A stretch of 64,000 nt of DNA from Permianibacter sp046297695 (lineage in GTDB: Bacteria; Pseudomonadota; Gammaproteobacteria; Enterobacterales; Permianibacteraceae), in contig JBKBHF010000018.1 in assembly GCA_046297695.1 (NCBI GenBank), positions 10,594 through 74,593 of the forward strand, read 5' to 3'. The position numbers and the translations under genes were made by a program. A model generated the notes under the pieces. The model ran no database searches and was not told the origin of the DNA. It saw nothing but the letters and a program-made list of their open reading frames with translations. This document shows, one piece after another, positions 16,901 through 25,662 of the stretch; position 1 is the first letter of the stretch; every line of letters begins with the position of its first letter.

Positions 16901-17749
16901 GTGAGTGATCGCCTGAAAGTGCTGCCGCAATACCTGATGCCCAAGCAGTTGCTGACCATTCTGGCCGGCAAGGGCGCCAGCGCCGAAGCCGGCAAGCTGA
17001 CCACCTGGGCGATCCGCAGATTCATCGCCCATTACGGCGTCAACATGGCCGAGGCCAAGAACCCGGACCCGGCCAGCTACAAGAGCTTCAACGACTTCTT
17101 CACCCGGCCGCTGAAAGCCGGCGCCCGGCCGCTGGCGAGCAGCGCACTGGTCTGCCCGGTCGATGGCGCGATCTCACAGGCCGGCCCGATCAGCGGCGAT
17201 CAGATCTATCAGGCCAAAGGCCATCAGTATTCGACCAATGCCCTGCTCGGTGGTGATCCGGAGTTGGCGGCGCAATTCCAGGACGGCCTGTTCGCGACGC
17301 TGTACCTGTCGCCAAAGGATTACCACCGCATTCACATGCCCTGCCGCGGCAAGCTGCGCTTGATGCGTTATATCCCCGGCGATCTGTTCTCGGTCAATCC
17401 GCTGACCGCGCGCGCGGTGCCCGGGTTGTTTGCCCGCAACGAACGCGTCGTTTGCGTGTTCGATGGCGAACACGGTCCGTTCGTGCAGGTGCTGGTCGGC
17501 GCCACCATCGTCGGCAGCATGGCAACGGTCTGGCACGGCCTCATCAATCCGCCGCGGCCGGGCGTCATCACCGAATGGCGTTACGACGATCAGAACATCG
17601 TGCTCGAACAAGGCGCCGAAATGGGCCGCTTCCTGCTCGGCTCGACCGTGGTCGCGCTGTTCCCGAAAAACGTTTATGCGCTGAATCCGCAATGGCAGCC
17701 GGGCGGCGCGATTCGGATGGGTGAGATGATGGCGACGGCGGCGCGCTGA
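16901..17749 (+). CDS. psd: Phosphatidylserine decarboxylase proenzyme
   Basis: A 282-residue enzyme that makes phosphatidylethanolamine at the inner membrane. The GTG at 16901, with GAGG eight bases upstream, gives the usual start MSDRLKVLPQYLMPKQ; a longer in-frame start lacks family similarity. The self-cleavage site LGST (GRFLLGSTVV, near residue 247) yields the pyruvoyl cofactor. SFNDFFTR and the active-site His region (DYHRIHMP) are present. It is convergent with cobA. Confidence 0.96.
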   Translation: MSDRLKVLPQYLMPKQLLTILAGKGASAEAGKLTTWAIRRFIAHYGVNMAEAKNPDPASYKSFNDFFTRPLKAGARPLASSALVCPVDGAISQAGPISGDQIYQAKGHQYSTNALLGGDPELAAQFQDGLFATLYLSPKDYHRIHMPCRGKLRLMRYIPGDLFSVNPLTARAVPGLFARNERVVCVFDGEHGPFVQVLVGATIVGSMATVWHGLINPPRPGVITEWRYDDQNIVLEQGAEMGRFLLGSTVVALFPKNVYALNPQWQPGGAIRMGEMMATAAR

Positions 17750-17774
17750 TTCGCACGTTGAGCGTTCTTCTGGA

Positions 17775-17796
17775 AGGAGCGAGCAGGCTCGCTCCT
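17775..17796. repeat. REP-like palindrome between psd and cobA
   Basis: A perfect 10-bp palindrome, AGGAGCGAGC / GCTCGCTCCT with a two-base centre, sits between the convergent psd and cobA genes. The core GGAGCGAGC resembles extragenic palindromes that I recall from Pseudomonas. It could also act as a weak bidirectional terminator or transcript stabiliser. Confidence 0.55.
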
Positions 17797-17797
17797 G

Positions 17798-18676
17798 CTA
17801 CATCTTTTCCCTGTTGGCTGCATGTTCAATCGGGTCGCATTGTGACCTCACGGTCACCACGCGACCGATAATCACCAGCGTTGGGCTCGGCAACAGCGCT
17901 TGCTGTTGTTGCTCGGCGATATCGGCCAAGTTACCGATCAACACTCGCTGCTGCGCCGTCGTGCCCTGCGCCACCAACGCCACCGGCCAGTCGTCAGGCA
18001 AGCCGCATCGGCGCAAGCGCACACACAATTCGGGCAAACGCGCCAGCCCCATATAGATCACCAACGTCTGATCGCGCCGCGCCAATACATCATGGCTCGC
18101 CGGCAACTCGCCGTACTGATTGCAACCAGTCAGAAACAACACCGACGAGGCGTAATCGCGATGGGTCAGCGGAATGCCGGCATAGGCGCCGCAGCCGAGC
18201 GCCGCCGTGATGCCCGGCACCACTTCAACCTCGATACCAGCCTGCCACAGCGCTTGCATTTCCTCGCCACCGCGGCCAAACAAAAACGGATCGCCACCTT
18301 TCAGCCGCACCACCTGCAGGCCCTGTTGGGCATACTGGATCAGCAAGCGTTCCGTTTCCGTTTGACTGACATGATGATCGCCGCTGCATTTGCCGACATA
18401 GTGTTTTTGCGCGTGCACCGGCAGCAGCGCGAGGATCTCGGTCGGGATCAACCGGTCATACAGCACGACATCGGCACGGGCCAAAATGCGCGCCGCTTTC
18501 AGCGTCAGCAATTCCGGATCGCCGGGGCCGGCGCCGACCAGAAAAACCTTGCCCTTCTTTCTGGTGTGCGCATGCAGACTCGACTGCCAGCGCTGCCGTA
18601 GCCGTCGCCACCAAGGAAGGTCCATGGCCAGCGGCGGCATTGGCAAGCGCCAACGGTTCAGGGCTGCGACCTTCAT
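17798..18676 (-). CDS. cobA: Uroporphyrinogen-III C-methyltransferase (SUMT)
   Basis: A 292-residue SAM-dependent methylase that makes precorrin-2, the precursor of siroheme. An N-terminal extension of about 40 residues precedes the catalytic domain, which begins KVFLVGAGPGDPELLTL and includes YVGKCSGDH, VRLKGGDPFLFGRGGEE and VVPGITAALG. The ATG overlaps the nasA stop (ATGA). Its place at the end of the nir-nas operon fits supply of siroheme to NirB. The dehydrogenase/ferrochelatase part of CysG is not fused and is not in the window. Confidence 0.95.
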   Translation of the reverse strand: MKVAALNRWRLPMPPLAMDLPWWRRLRQRWQSSLHAHTRKKGKVFLVGAGPGDPELLTLKAARILARADVVLYDRLIPTEILALLPVHAQKHYVGKCSGDHHVSQTETERLLIQYAQQGLQVVRLKGGDPFLFGRGGEEMQALWQAGIEVEVVPGITAALGCGAYAGIPLTHRDYASSVLFLTGCNQYGELPASHDVLARRDQTLVIYMGLARLPELCVRLRRCGLPDDWPVALVAQGTTAQQRVLIGNLADIAEQQQQALLPSPTLVIIGRVVTVRSQCDPIEHAANREKM

Positions 18677-21435
18677 CTCAGCGGCTTTCCTATCAACATT
18701 CGGCTTGCCGTTTCAGTGGCAATCAGTCGCTGCAGCGCCGGAATGCAAGAGCCGCAATTGCCACCGGCCTGACAGGCACGCGTCAGCGCCGCCGGTGTGT
18801 TGCACCCGGCACGAATATGCTGGCGCAGGGTTTGCTCACCAACGGAGAAACAGGCGCAGACAATCGCGCCGGTTGGCAACGTGCCGCGCGGCGGCCGGCC
18901 GGACAACAACGCTTTGCGATCCGCATCACTGAGCACCGACTGCTCGAACAATTGTTGCAACCATTGCCGATCCGGTAAGGCCGGCGTCGGCGCCAGAAAC
19001 AGACAGGCCTGCAAGCGACCGTTGTCGTGCCACGCCGCGCGAAACGCGGCCCGCGCCGGATCGCCCCACTGCAGACAGTCACGGCCCGGCGTCTGCTCGC
19101 CAAAGAGTTGCTGCAGCAATTGCCGGCTATCGAGCGCGCTGTCATCGGCCAACTCATAGCGGGTACAGGCGTTTGCCGGCACCCGCGCCCAGTAGCGGCA
19201 GCGCAGTGGTGTCGCCAGCGGAGTGCGGGTGATCAGAAAACCTTGCCAAGTCATTGCCACGGCTTGCACGGACACTGGCGTGTGTTTGAACTCCGGTTGC
19301 CCGGACTGCGGATCACAGGCCGGGTTGACCACGGCATCGATGCGCGCCTGCGCCGCGTATGGCCCGGACCAGTGCATCGGTGCGAACACGGTGCCGCGCC
19401 GGACGCCGTCATCGTGTTGCACGCGCAGCAGCGCTGCCCCCCAGCGACTGCGGATCCGGACAAACTGCTGATTCACCAGCGCGTAACGCGCAGCATCGTC
19501 CGGATGGATCTGCAACAAGGGTTCGCTCTGGTGCGCGTTCAGCTTGGCGGCGCGTGCCGTGCGGGTCATGGTGTGCCAGTGGTCACGGACGCGACCGGTA
19601 TTGAGTGATAGCGGAAACTCGGCGGTCAGCGCGTGGTGCGGTGCACGCGGCGTCAATGCCTGCATCCGGGCCCTACCATTGGCGGTGGCAAACCAGCCGT
19701 CAGCGAACAAGCGCTCACTGCCACGGCCATCGGCGTGCACTGGCCATTGCACCGGCTGCAGCGATTCGTATTCCGCTGCATTGATCTGCGCCAGTGCGCC
19801 CAGGCGAAACAGCCGCTCGCTCTTTTTTTCCACACTCGTATTCTCGAACTCCGACAGCCGCGCATGTTCAAGAAAAATCTCGTGCGGCTGCTGAAACGCA
19901 AACGCTTGCGGATAACCCAGGCGTTTGCCGACTTCGCAAATCGCCCACCAGTCGGCTTTGGCTTCGCCCGGCGCCGGCAAGAATGCTCGTTGGCGGGAAA
20001 TGCGCCGTTCGGAATTGGTCACGGTGCCGCTTTTCTCGCCCCAGGCCAGCGCCGGCAAGCGCACATGCGCCAGCTCGACCGTGTCGGTGTGGCGAACAAA
20101 ATCGGAGGCGATCACCAGCTCGCAGCGTTGCAAGGCAGCGCGCACCCGATCGGCATTCGGCAGGCTGACCACCGGATTGGTCGCCATGATCCAGACCGCT
20201 TTGATGCGGCCCTCGGCCATCGCCTCAAACATCTCGACCGCTTTCAGACCCGGCCCCTGCACCAGATTCGGCGCCGACCAGAACCGCTGCAACAGCTCGC
20301 GATGCGGCGGTGAAAAATTCAGATGCGCGGCCAAGGTCGACGCCATGCCGCCGACTTCGCGGCCGCCCATCGCATTCGGTTGGCCGGTGATCGATAACGG
20401 TCCGCAGCCTGGCTTGCCGATGCGGCCAGTGGCCAGATGCACATTCAGAATCGCATTGACCTTGTCGGTGCCGGCGCTACTTTGATTGACGCCCTGCGAG
20501 AACGCGGTGACCACCCGTTCGGTCGCGGCAAATTTGCGGTAGAAGCGCAGTAGCTCTTCTTCGGCAACACCGCAGTGCTGAGCGACCGTGGTCAGATTCG
20601 GCGCGGCAGCTTTGGCGGCGGCAAAACTGTCGGCCCAGCCTTCGACGTGGCGCTCCAGAAACGCCAGATCGAGTTCGCCGTACTTCAGCAGATGCACCAG
20701 CAGGCCACTCCAGAGCCAGACATCGCTGCCCGGCGCAATGGCGAGATGCTGGTCGGCAATCACCGCGGTTTCCGTACGGCGCGGATCGATGACAATGACC
20801 TGCATCGTAAGCCGCTGCGCTTTCGCCGCTTTCAGGCGCTGAAACAACACCGGATGGCACCAGGCCAGATTCGAGCCACTCAGCACCACCAGATCGGCCT
20901 GTTCCAGATCGGTGTAGGACGCCGGCACGGCGTCGGCACCAAACGCACGGACATGACCCGCCACGGCGGAGGCCATGCACAGCCGGGAATTGGTGTCGAT
21001 ATTGCCGCTGCCGATAAATCCTTTCATCAGCTTGTTGGCGACATAATAATCTTCGGTCAGCATCTGACCGGACGCGTAGAACGCGATCGCATCCGGGCCG
21101 TGCTCGGCGAGGATGCGGGCAAACTGGCTGGCGATGTGGTCGAGTGCAATATTCCAGCTGACACGCTGAATATTGCCGTCACGATCTCGCCATTCCGGAT
21201 ACAGCAGCCGGTCTTCCGCGCCGAGCGTTTCGATCAGCGCGCTGCCTTTCGAACAGAGCCGCCCGTAGTTGGCCGGATGTTCGGTATCACCTTGCACGCT
21301 CAAACGGCCGTCGGCACTGCGCTGCACGACGACGCCGCAGCCGACGCCGCAATACGGACAGGTGGTTCGAGTGGCCGATTCGGTGCTAACCGGATTCGAG
21401 CGCAGCCGTTCGGTTTCAATGCGGATATCAGCCAT
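18673..21435 (-). CDS. nasA: Assimilatory nitrate reductase catalytic subunit
   Basis: A 920-residue cytoplasmic molybdopterin enzyme that reduces nitrate to nitrite. N-terminal 4Fe-4S ligands are seen in TCPYCGVGCGV and a later RLCSKG. Mo-bis-MGD binding regions follow, including MASAVAGHVRAFGADAVP and SQGVNQSSAGTDK. The molybdopterin-dinucleotide C-terminal fold lies about residues 600-720. The last part (about 850-910) is a BFD-like [2Fe-2S] domain with CACFSV and GGNCGSCIP, typical of the Klebsiella-type NasA. It starts three bases after the nirD stop. Confidence 0.95.
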   Translation of the reverse strand: MADIRIETERLRSNPVSTESATRTTCPYCGVGCGVVVQRSADGRLSVQGDTEHPANYGRLCSKGSALIETLGAEDRLLYPEWRDRDGNIQRVSWNIALDHIASQFARILAEHGPDAIAFYASGQMLTEDYYVANKLMKGFIGSGNIDTNSRLCMASAVAGHVRAFGADAVPASYTDLEQADLVVLSGSNLAWCHPVLFQRLKAAKAQRLTMQVIVIDPRRTETAVIADQHLAIAPGSDVWLWSGLLVHLLKYGELDLAFLERHVEGWADSFAAAKAAAPNLTTVAQHCGVAEEELLRFYRKFAATERVVTAFSQGVNQSSAGTDKVNAILNVHLATGRIGKPGCGPLSITGQPNAMGGREVGGMASTLAAHLNFSPPHRELLQRFWSAPNLVQGPGLKAVEMFEAMAEGRIKAVWIMATNPVVSLPNADRVRAALQRCELVIASDFVRHTDTVELAHVRLPALAWGEKSGTVTNSERRISRQRAFLPAPGEAKADWWAICEVGKRLGYPQAFAFQQPHEIFLEHARLSEFENTSVEKKSERLFRLGALAQINAAEYESLQPVQWPVHADGRGSERLFADGWFATANGRARMQALTPRAPHHALTAEFPLSLNTGRVRDHWHTMTRTARAAKLNAHQSEPLLQIHPDDAARYALVNQQFVRIRSRWGAALLRVQHDDGVRRGTVFAPMHWSGPYAAQARIDAVVNPACDPQSGQPEFKHTPVSVQAVAMTWQGFLITRTPLATPLRCRYWARVPANACTRYELADDSALDSRQLLQQLFGEQTPGRDCLQWGDPARAAFRAAWHDNGRLQACLFLAPTPALPDRQWLQQLFEQSVLSDADRKALLSGRPPRGTLPTGAIVCACFSVGEQTLRQHIRAGCNTPAALTRACQAGGNCGSCIPALQRLIATETASRMLIGKPLR

Positions 21436-21438
21436 GGC

Positions 21439-21846
21439 TCAATCCACAGTGTTCAAACGCGCCCGCGACTCCGCCAGCGGTTGCAAGCCGAGATAAACCT
21501 CGCCCGCGACCACTTTGACCGGAAAGCGCGGCACGCAACCGATGTCAGGCGCTTTTGCTTCGCCGCTATCGAGCTGCACTTGCCAGGCATGCAACGGACA
21601 GCTGACCAGCCGACCATGAACGATGCCTTCCGACAGCGGGCCGCCACGATGCGGGCAGCGATCGAGCAAGGCGAACACGTCATCGCTACTGTTGCGAAAC
21701 ACGGCGACATCACCGTGCAGCGTGCGCACCACGCGGGCACCCAATTGCGGAATGCTGTGCAGCGCGCCGACCGCGGTCCAGGCCGTTTCGGGTCGGTGCA
21801 GCAGGTTCTCAGGCGCTGGGTTTGCCAGCGCAGCGGGGGCAGACAT
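21439..21846 (-). CDS. nirD: Nitrite reductase small subunit (Rieske-type)
   Basis: A 135-residue NirD. It has a Rieske-like fold with DRCPHRGGPLSEG and CPLHAWQVQL giving the Cys-His and Cys-His pairs. It partners NirB in NADH-dependent reduction of nitrite to ammonia. It lies 55 bases after nirB and is followed closely by nasA. Confidence 0.94.
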   Translation of the reverse strand: MSAPAALANPAPENLLHRPETAWTAVGALHSIPQLGARVVRTLHGDVAVFRNSSDDVFALLDRCPHRGGPLSEGIVHGRLVSCPLHAWQVQLDSGEAKAPDIGCVPRFPVKVVAGEVYLGLQPLAESRARLNTVD

Positions 21847-21901
21847 GAGGAGCTCCTCTTACATGGCTTTGACTGTGCGTCCACCGAACGTTGGCGCGAC
21901 T

Positions 21902-24328
21902 TCAACTCAAATCAACAATTGGAATGAATTGCTCACGGGCGATTGGTTGCGCCAGCTCGGCCCATGGATCTTTCTGGAAATGACTTTGCGAATCGCGAAA
22001 GCGCTTGGCGAGGTGTTGCCGGCTTTCGGCATCGTGGACAATGCGCTGCTGCACATAAGCGAGGCCGACCCGTTCCAGATACGGCGCGGTGCGCTCGAGA
22101 TAACGGCCTTCATCGCGGTACAGTTGCATGAACGCGAGGCAGTATTCTTCCACCTCTTCCATCGTTTCGACCCGGCACAGCACGTCAGTACCGCGCAGCC
22201 TGATGCCGCCGTTACCGCCGACATGCAATTCCCAACCGGATTCGATCGCGATGACGCCAAAATCCTTGATCGTGGCCTCGGTGCAGTTGCGCGGGCAGCC
22301 GGATACCGCCATCTTGAATTTGTGCGGCGTCCAGGCGCCCCAGGTCAGCTTTTCCAGCCGAATGCCCATGCCGGTGGAATCCTGGGTGCCGAATCGGCAC
22401 CATTCGGACCCGACGCAGGTTTTCACGGTGCGCAAGGCTTTGCCGTAGGCGTGACCGGAGACAAAACCGGCTTTGGCCAGATCGGCCCAAACGCCCGGCA
22501 GATCGTGTTTTTTGACGCCAAGCAAATCGATTCGCTGACCACCGGTGATTTTGACGGTCGGGATCTGAAACTTGTCGACCACATCGGCGATCGCGCGCAG
22601 CTCATGGGCGTTGGTGACACCGCCCCACATCCGCGGCACCACCGAATAGCTGCCGTCTTTCTGGATATTGGCGTGCATGCGCTCGTTGACAAAGCGCGAC
22701 TGGGCGTCGTCCCGCACTTCGCCGGGCCAGGTCGCGATCAAATAGAAATTGAGTGCCGGCCGGCATTTGTCACAACCATCCGGCGTTTGCCAGTGCAGGG
22801 TTTGAAACACCTGCGACAAAGACAACAGGCGCTGCGAGCGAATCGCTTCACGCACTTCGTCATGACTGTACTCGGTGCAGCTGCAGATCGGTTTCTTGGT
22901 CGGTGCCTGATAACTCTCACCGGCCGCGGCGGCCAGCAGTTGCTCGACCAAGGGGGTACAGGAGCCGCAGGACGCGGACGCCTTGGTGTGCGCCCGCACC
23001 GCCTCGAGCGTTTGCAAATTGTGCTCGCGAATCGCATCGATGATGCTGCCTTTGCAGACACCGTTGCAGTCACAGACCGCCCGATCATCCGGCCAATCGA
23101 GGACGACCGGTTTGCTGGCGCCATCGCCGTCGGCAACCGGACCAAACAACAGGCTGTCGCGCAAATGCCCGACCGGACGCTGTTCCTTCATCAGCTGGAA
23201 ATACCAGCTGCCGTCGGCGGTATCGCCGTACAGCACCGCGCCGATCAGCTTGTCATCGCGCAGCACGACTTTTTTGTAGACGCCGGCACCGGCATCCTGA
23301 TAGACAATGCTGTCGCAGCCGTCCCCATCCTGAAATTCGCCGGCGGAAAACAGTTCAACGCCGGTGACTTTCAACTTGGTCGAGGTCACTGAACCGACAT
23401 ATGTGGCGTCACTGTCGCCCGCCAATTGCGCGGCACAGACACGCGCTTGCTCATACAGCGGCGCGACCAGACCGTAGCACTGGCCCCGGTGTTGCACGCA
23501 TTCACCGACCGCGTAAATGCGTGGGTCAGTCGTTTGCATGGCATCGGAAACCAGCACGCCGCGTTCGCAGCCCAGACCGCTGTCTTTGGCGAGCGCGATA
23601 TGCGGCCGAATGCCGGCCGCCATGACCACCAGATCGGCCGGTAGCGTGCTGCCATCGGCAAATTGCACCGCTGTCACCCGTTCATCACCGAGCAGCGCGC
23701 TGGTTTGCGCCGCCATTTTGAACGCGATGCCACGCGCTTCCAGCGTTTGCTGAAGCAACGTCGCCGCCGCGGCGTCCAGCTGGCGCTCCATCAGCGTTGC
23801 CAGCAAATGCACCACCGTCACGGTCATGCCTTGTTTCAGCAAGCCGTAGGCGGCTTCAAGCCCGAGCAAACCGCCACCGATCACGACGGCGTTTTTATAT
23901 TGCCGGCTGGCTGCCAACATTTGCTCGACATCGTGCAGATCGCGGTAGCTGACCACACCGGGCAGCTCGCGTCCCGGCACCGGCGGAATGAACGGCAGCG
24001 AACCGGTGGCCAGAATCAGTTGGTCATAGCGCTGAACGATGCCGTCGTCCGTACGCACCTCTCTGGCATCGCGGTCGATCATGCTGACGCGTTTGCCGCA
24101 ATGCAGTCGGATACCGCGCTCGGCATACCATTCAATGGGATTGATCAGAATCTCGTCGGCGCTTTTCTCCCCGGCCAGCACTGGCGACAACAGAATGCGG
24201 TTGTAATTGCCGTGCGGCTCGGCACCGAACACGGTGATGTCGTAGCGTTCGGGCGCCAGACTCAGCAGTTCTTCGATCACTCTCATGCCGGCCATGCCAT
24301 TGCCGACCAACACCAGTCGCGGCTTCAT
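21902..24328 (-). CDS. nirB: NADH-dependent nitrite reductase large subunit
   Basis: An 808-residue assimilatory enzyme. The ATG at 24328 is chosen because a very strong site (GGAGGAGAGG) precedes it and the protein then opens with the FAD-binding LVLVGNGMAGMRVIEELL; the frame is open further upstream only through the leader. Order: FAD/NAD(P) domains (1-410, second Rossmann motif VVIGGGLLGLEAAYGL), BFD-like [2Fe-2S] domains (CDCNGVCKG, CGSCTPL, then CSCTEYSHDEV), nitrite/sulfite reductase ferredoxin-like half, and siroheme/4Fe-4S ligands in CVGSEWCRFG and SGCPRNCTEA. First gene of nirB-nirD-nasA-cobA, with an attenuator-like leader. Confidence 0.95.
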   Translation of the reverse strand: MKPRLVLVGNGMAGMRVIEELLSLAPERYDITVFGAEPHGNYNRILLSPVLAGEKSADEILINPIEWYAERGIRLHCGKRVSMIDRDAREVRTDDGIVQRYDQLILATGSLPFIPPVPGRELPGVVSYRDLHDVEQMLAASRQYKNAVVIGGGLLGLEAAYGLLKQGMTVTVVHLLATLMERQLDAAAATLLQQTLEARGIAFKMAAQTSALLGDERVTAVQFADGSTLPADLVVMAAGIRPHIALAKDSGLGCERGVLVSDAMQTTDPRIYAVGECVQHRGQCYGLVAPLYEQARVCAAQLAGDSDATYVGSVTSTKLKVTGVELFSAGEFQDGDGCDSIVYQDAGAGVYKKVVLRDDKLIGAVLYGDTADGSWYFQLMKEQRPVGHLRDSLLFGPVADGDGASKPVVLDWPDDRAVCDCNGVCKGSIIDAIREHNLQTLEAVRAHTKASASCGSCTPLVEQLLAAAAGESYQAPTKKPICSCTEYSHDEVREAIRSQRLLSLSQVFQTLHWQTPDGCDKCRPALNFYLIATWPGEVRDDAQSRFVNERMHANIQKDGSYSVVPRMWGGVTNAHELRAIADVVDKFQIPTVKITGGQRIDLLGVKKHDLPGVWADLAKAGFVSGHAYGKALRTVKTCVGSEWCRFGTQDSTGMGIRLEKLTWGAWTPHKFKMAVSGCPRNCTEATIKDFGVIAIESGWELHVGGNGGIRLRGTDVLCRVETMEEVEEYCLAFMQLYRDEGRYLERTAPYLERVGLAYVQQRIVHDAESRQHLAKRFRDSQSHFQKDPWAELAQPIAREQFIPIVDLS

Positions 24329-24772
24329 TGCCTCTCCTCCCGAAAACAAAAACGGCGCCCCCTGACCTGCATTCGCTGCAAGCCCGTGGACGCCGTTGTC
24401 GAATTCAAGCCTTTGCAATTCGGAGGCCAACATCGAGTCAACGCCACGCCGACCACAAACATTTACCACCGTGACGACCGCAGCCGCAGCGGCGGCACCG
24501 CGCCGGTGCAGTTCTGCACAGTGCCGGTGCAAACGGGCCGCTAACAGAACACCAGCCATCGCGCCAACGCGACGAGATCGATATGTGTTCGGCTCGATGC
24601 AACGGTTTTTTCTGCACCAGCGCTGGCCAGATGGGTCGGCGTGCACCGTTCCGGCGCCCCGAAAACAGGCAGGCCCGACCCGGCCCGGTGTTTGCAACGC
24701 GTGTGAGTAAACGGTTGCAAAGCAATAGCAAGACATCGATGACAACAAGACGTCGACAACAAGGACTGAGCG
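24329..24772. promoter_or_regulatory. Divergent nirB/nasT intergenic region
   Basis: About 440 bases between the nirB and nasT starts. Besides the nirB leader at its left end, it holds an 8-bp inverted repeat TTTGCAAC / GTTGCAAA (24691-24698 and 24714-24721, spacer 15), about 50 bases before nasT, which could be an operator. I looked for a sigma-54 -24/-12 element and found none with correct spacing. An open reading frame in phase with nirB crosses much of it but has no NirB similarity. Confidence 0.5.
24343..24422 (-). promoter_or_regulatory. nirB leader: candidate NasT (ANTAR) antitermination site and terminator
   Basis: On the minus strand a first hairpin, CGAATT-G-CAA / TTG-AATTCG (24400-24422), can present a six-base loop AAGGCT with A at 1 and G at 4, as reported for ANTAR targets. 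It is followed at once by a long stem ACGGCGTCC / GGGCGCCGT (arms 24388-24396 and 24352-24360) with an inner CTTGCA / TGCAGG hairpin. The U-rich TTTTTGTTTT comes next. This terminator ends within 15 bases of the nirB ribosome site. The second loop does not match the hexaloop rule exactly. Confidence 0.7.
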
Positions 24773-25339
24773 ATGCGGGTACTGGTGATCGCCGACAGCA
24801 ATGACCGTATTGATCCGGCGGTGACGGCCTTGCGGCAGGCCGGCATTGAGTCAGTGCAAGAAATGGAAGGTGCCATCGGTCTGCTGCGCCGGGTTGCCGA
24901 TTTTCAGCCGGATGTCATTCTGATCGACACCGCGTCGCCGTCGCGAGACGTGCTGGAATCGCTGTGCGTGGTCAACCAGCACGCGCCACGACCGATGCTG
25001 ATGTTCAGCGCCGATGACAGCGACGACAGCATTGCCGCCGCGCTGGCAGCCGGCGTCACCGTTTATTCCGTTGAAGGCATCAGCGCCCAGCGGCTCGAAC
25101 CGGTGCTGCGCATCGCGATGGCGCGGTTTCTTCAGGATCAACGGCAAACGGCACAGTACCAGCTGACGATGCAGCGGCAACAACAGCGGCAAACCATTGC
25201 TACCGTGAAAGGCATGTTGATGGCACGTGAGGACATGACCGAACAGCAGGCCTATCAATGGCTGCGCGAGCAAGCCATGCAACGTCGGCGGTCATTGGCG
25301 GAGCTGGCCAGCGAGCTGTTGCGACTATGGTCGCGTTGA
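24773..25339 (+). CDS. nasT: ANTAR-domain response regulator / antiterminator NasT
   Basis: A 188-residue protein with an N-terminal receiver-like domain (about 1-120, with DVILIDTASPSRD at the phosphorylation position) and a C-terminal ANTAR RNA-binding domain (about 130-185, with VKGMLMAREDMTEQQAYQWLR). Homologues such as NasT and AmiR bind two-hairpin leader RNAs and prevent termination. It sits between the divergent nir-nas and nrt operons, both with terminator-like leaders. The NrtA-like nitrate sensor NasS, the usual partner, is not adjacent. Confidence 0.92.
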   Translation: MRVLVIADSNDRIDPAVTALRQAGIESVQEMEGAIGLLRRVADFQPDVILIDTASPSRDVLESLCVVNQHAPRPMLMFSADDSDDSIAAALAAGVTVYSVEGISAQRLEPVLRIAMARFLQDQRQTAQYQLTMQRQQQRQTIATVKGMLMAREDMTEQQAYQWLREQAMQRRRSLAELASELLRLWSR

Positions 25340-25584
25340 TCGACCCGGCACGCCAGCATTTGGGGCGGCAACTTGGTGCAATGCGCATCAGCCTGGTGCG
25401 TGGGGATCTCAATACCACCAAACAGTGAAGCAAAAACACGCAACAAAGGCGCGCTTACAGGCATGAAGCAACACTGGCACAAGCTTTGCTGAAACATTGG
25501 TGACAGGTATCACGATACCCCGCAGTCGATGCGATGCTACATGCCGCATGACGCGTGCCACCACGCACATCACGATTCAGGACA

Positions 25585-25637
25585 ACGGCGTCCGACGCTT
25601 CGCAATCCGCGGGGTATCGGCCGCCGTTTTTGTTTTT
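25585..25637 (+). promoter_or_regulatory. nrtA leader terminator, candidate NasT target
   Basis: The 323-base gap between nasT and nrtA ends in a stem ACGGCG-t-CCGA / TCGG-c-CGCCGT (arms 25585-25595 and 25617-25627) followed by TTTTTGTTTTT. It shares GACAACGGCGTCC (25581-25593) and GCCGTTTTTGTTTT with the nirB leader on the other strand. The inner part can form a second hairpin (CTTCGC / GCGGGG). An upstream GCGTG / CACGC hairpin (about 25553-25566) could be the first ANTAR stem. The nrtA start is 25 bases after the U tract. Confidence 0.65.
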
Positions 25638-25662
25638 GGTGAAAGATTTTTGGAGACCGACC

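Noticed and set aside
20575..21927. 450-codon plus-strand open frame opposite nasA
   Set aside because: It is antisense to the molybdopterin enzyme coding sequence and resembles no protein family.
21623..23392. 589-codon plus-strand open frame opposite nirD and nirB
   Set aside because: The opposite strand encodes complete NirB and NirD with all cofactor ligands; this frame has no family similarity.
24480..24700. Sigma-54 (-24/-12) promoter for nirB
   Set aside because: TGG...GC words occur but the GG-GC spacing is 11 or 16 rather than 10 bases.
24329..24748. N-terminal extension of nirB by 140 codons
   Set aside because: It crosses the attenuator hairpins and lacks NirB similarity; the strong ribosome site and FAD motif fix the start at 24328.
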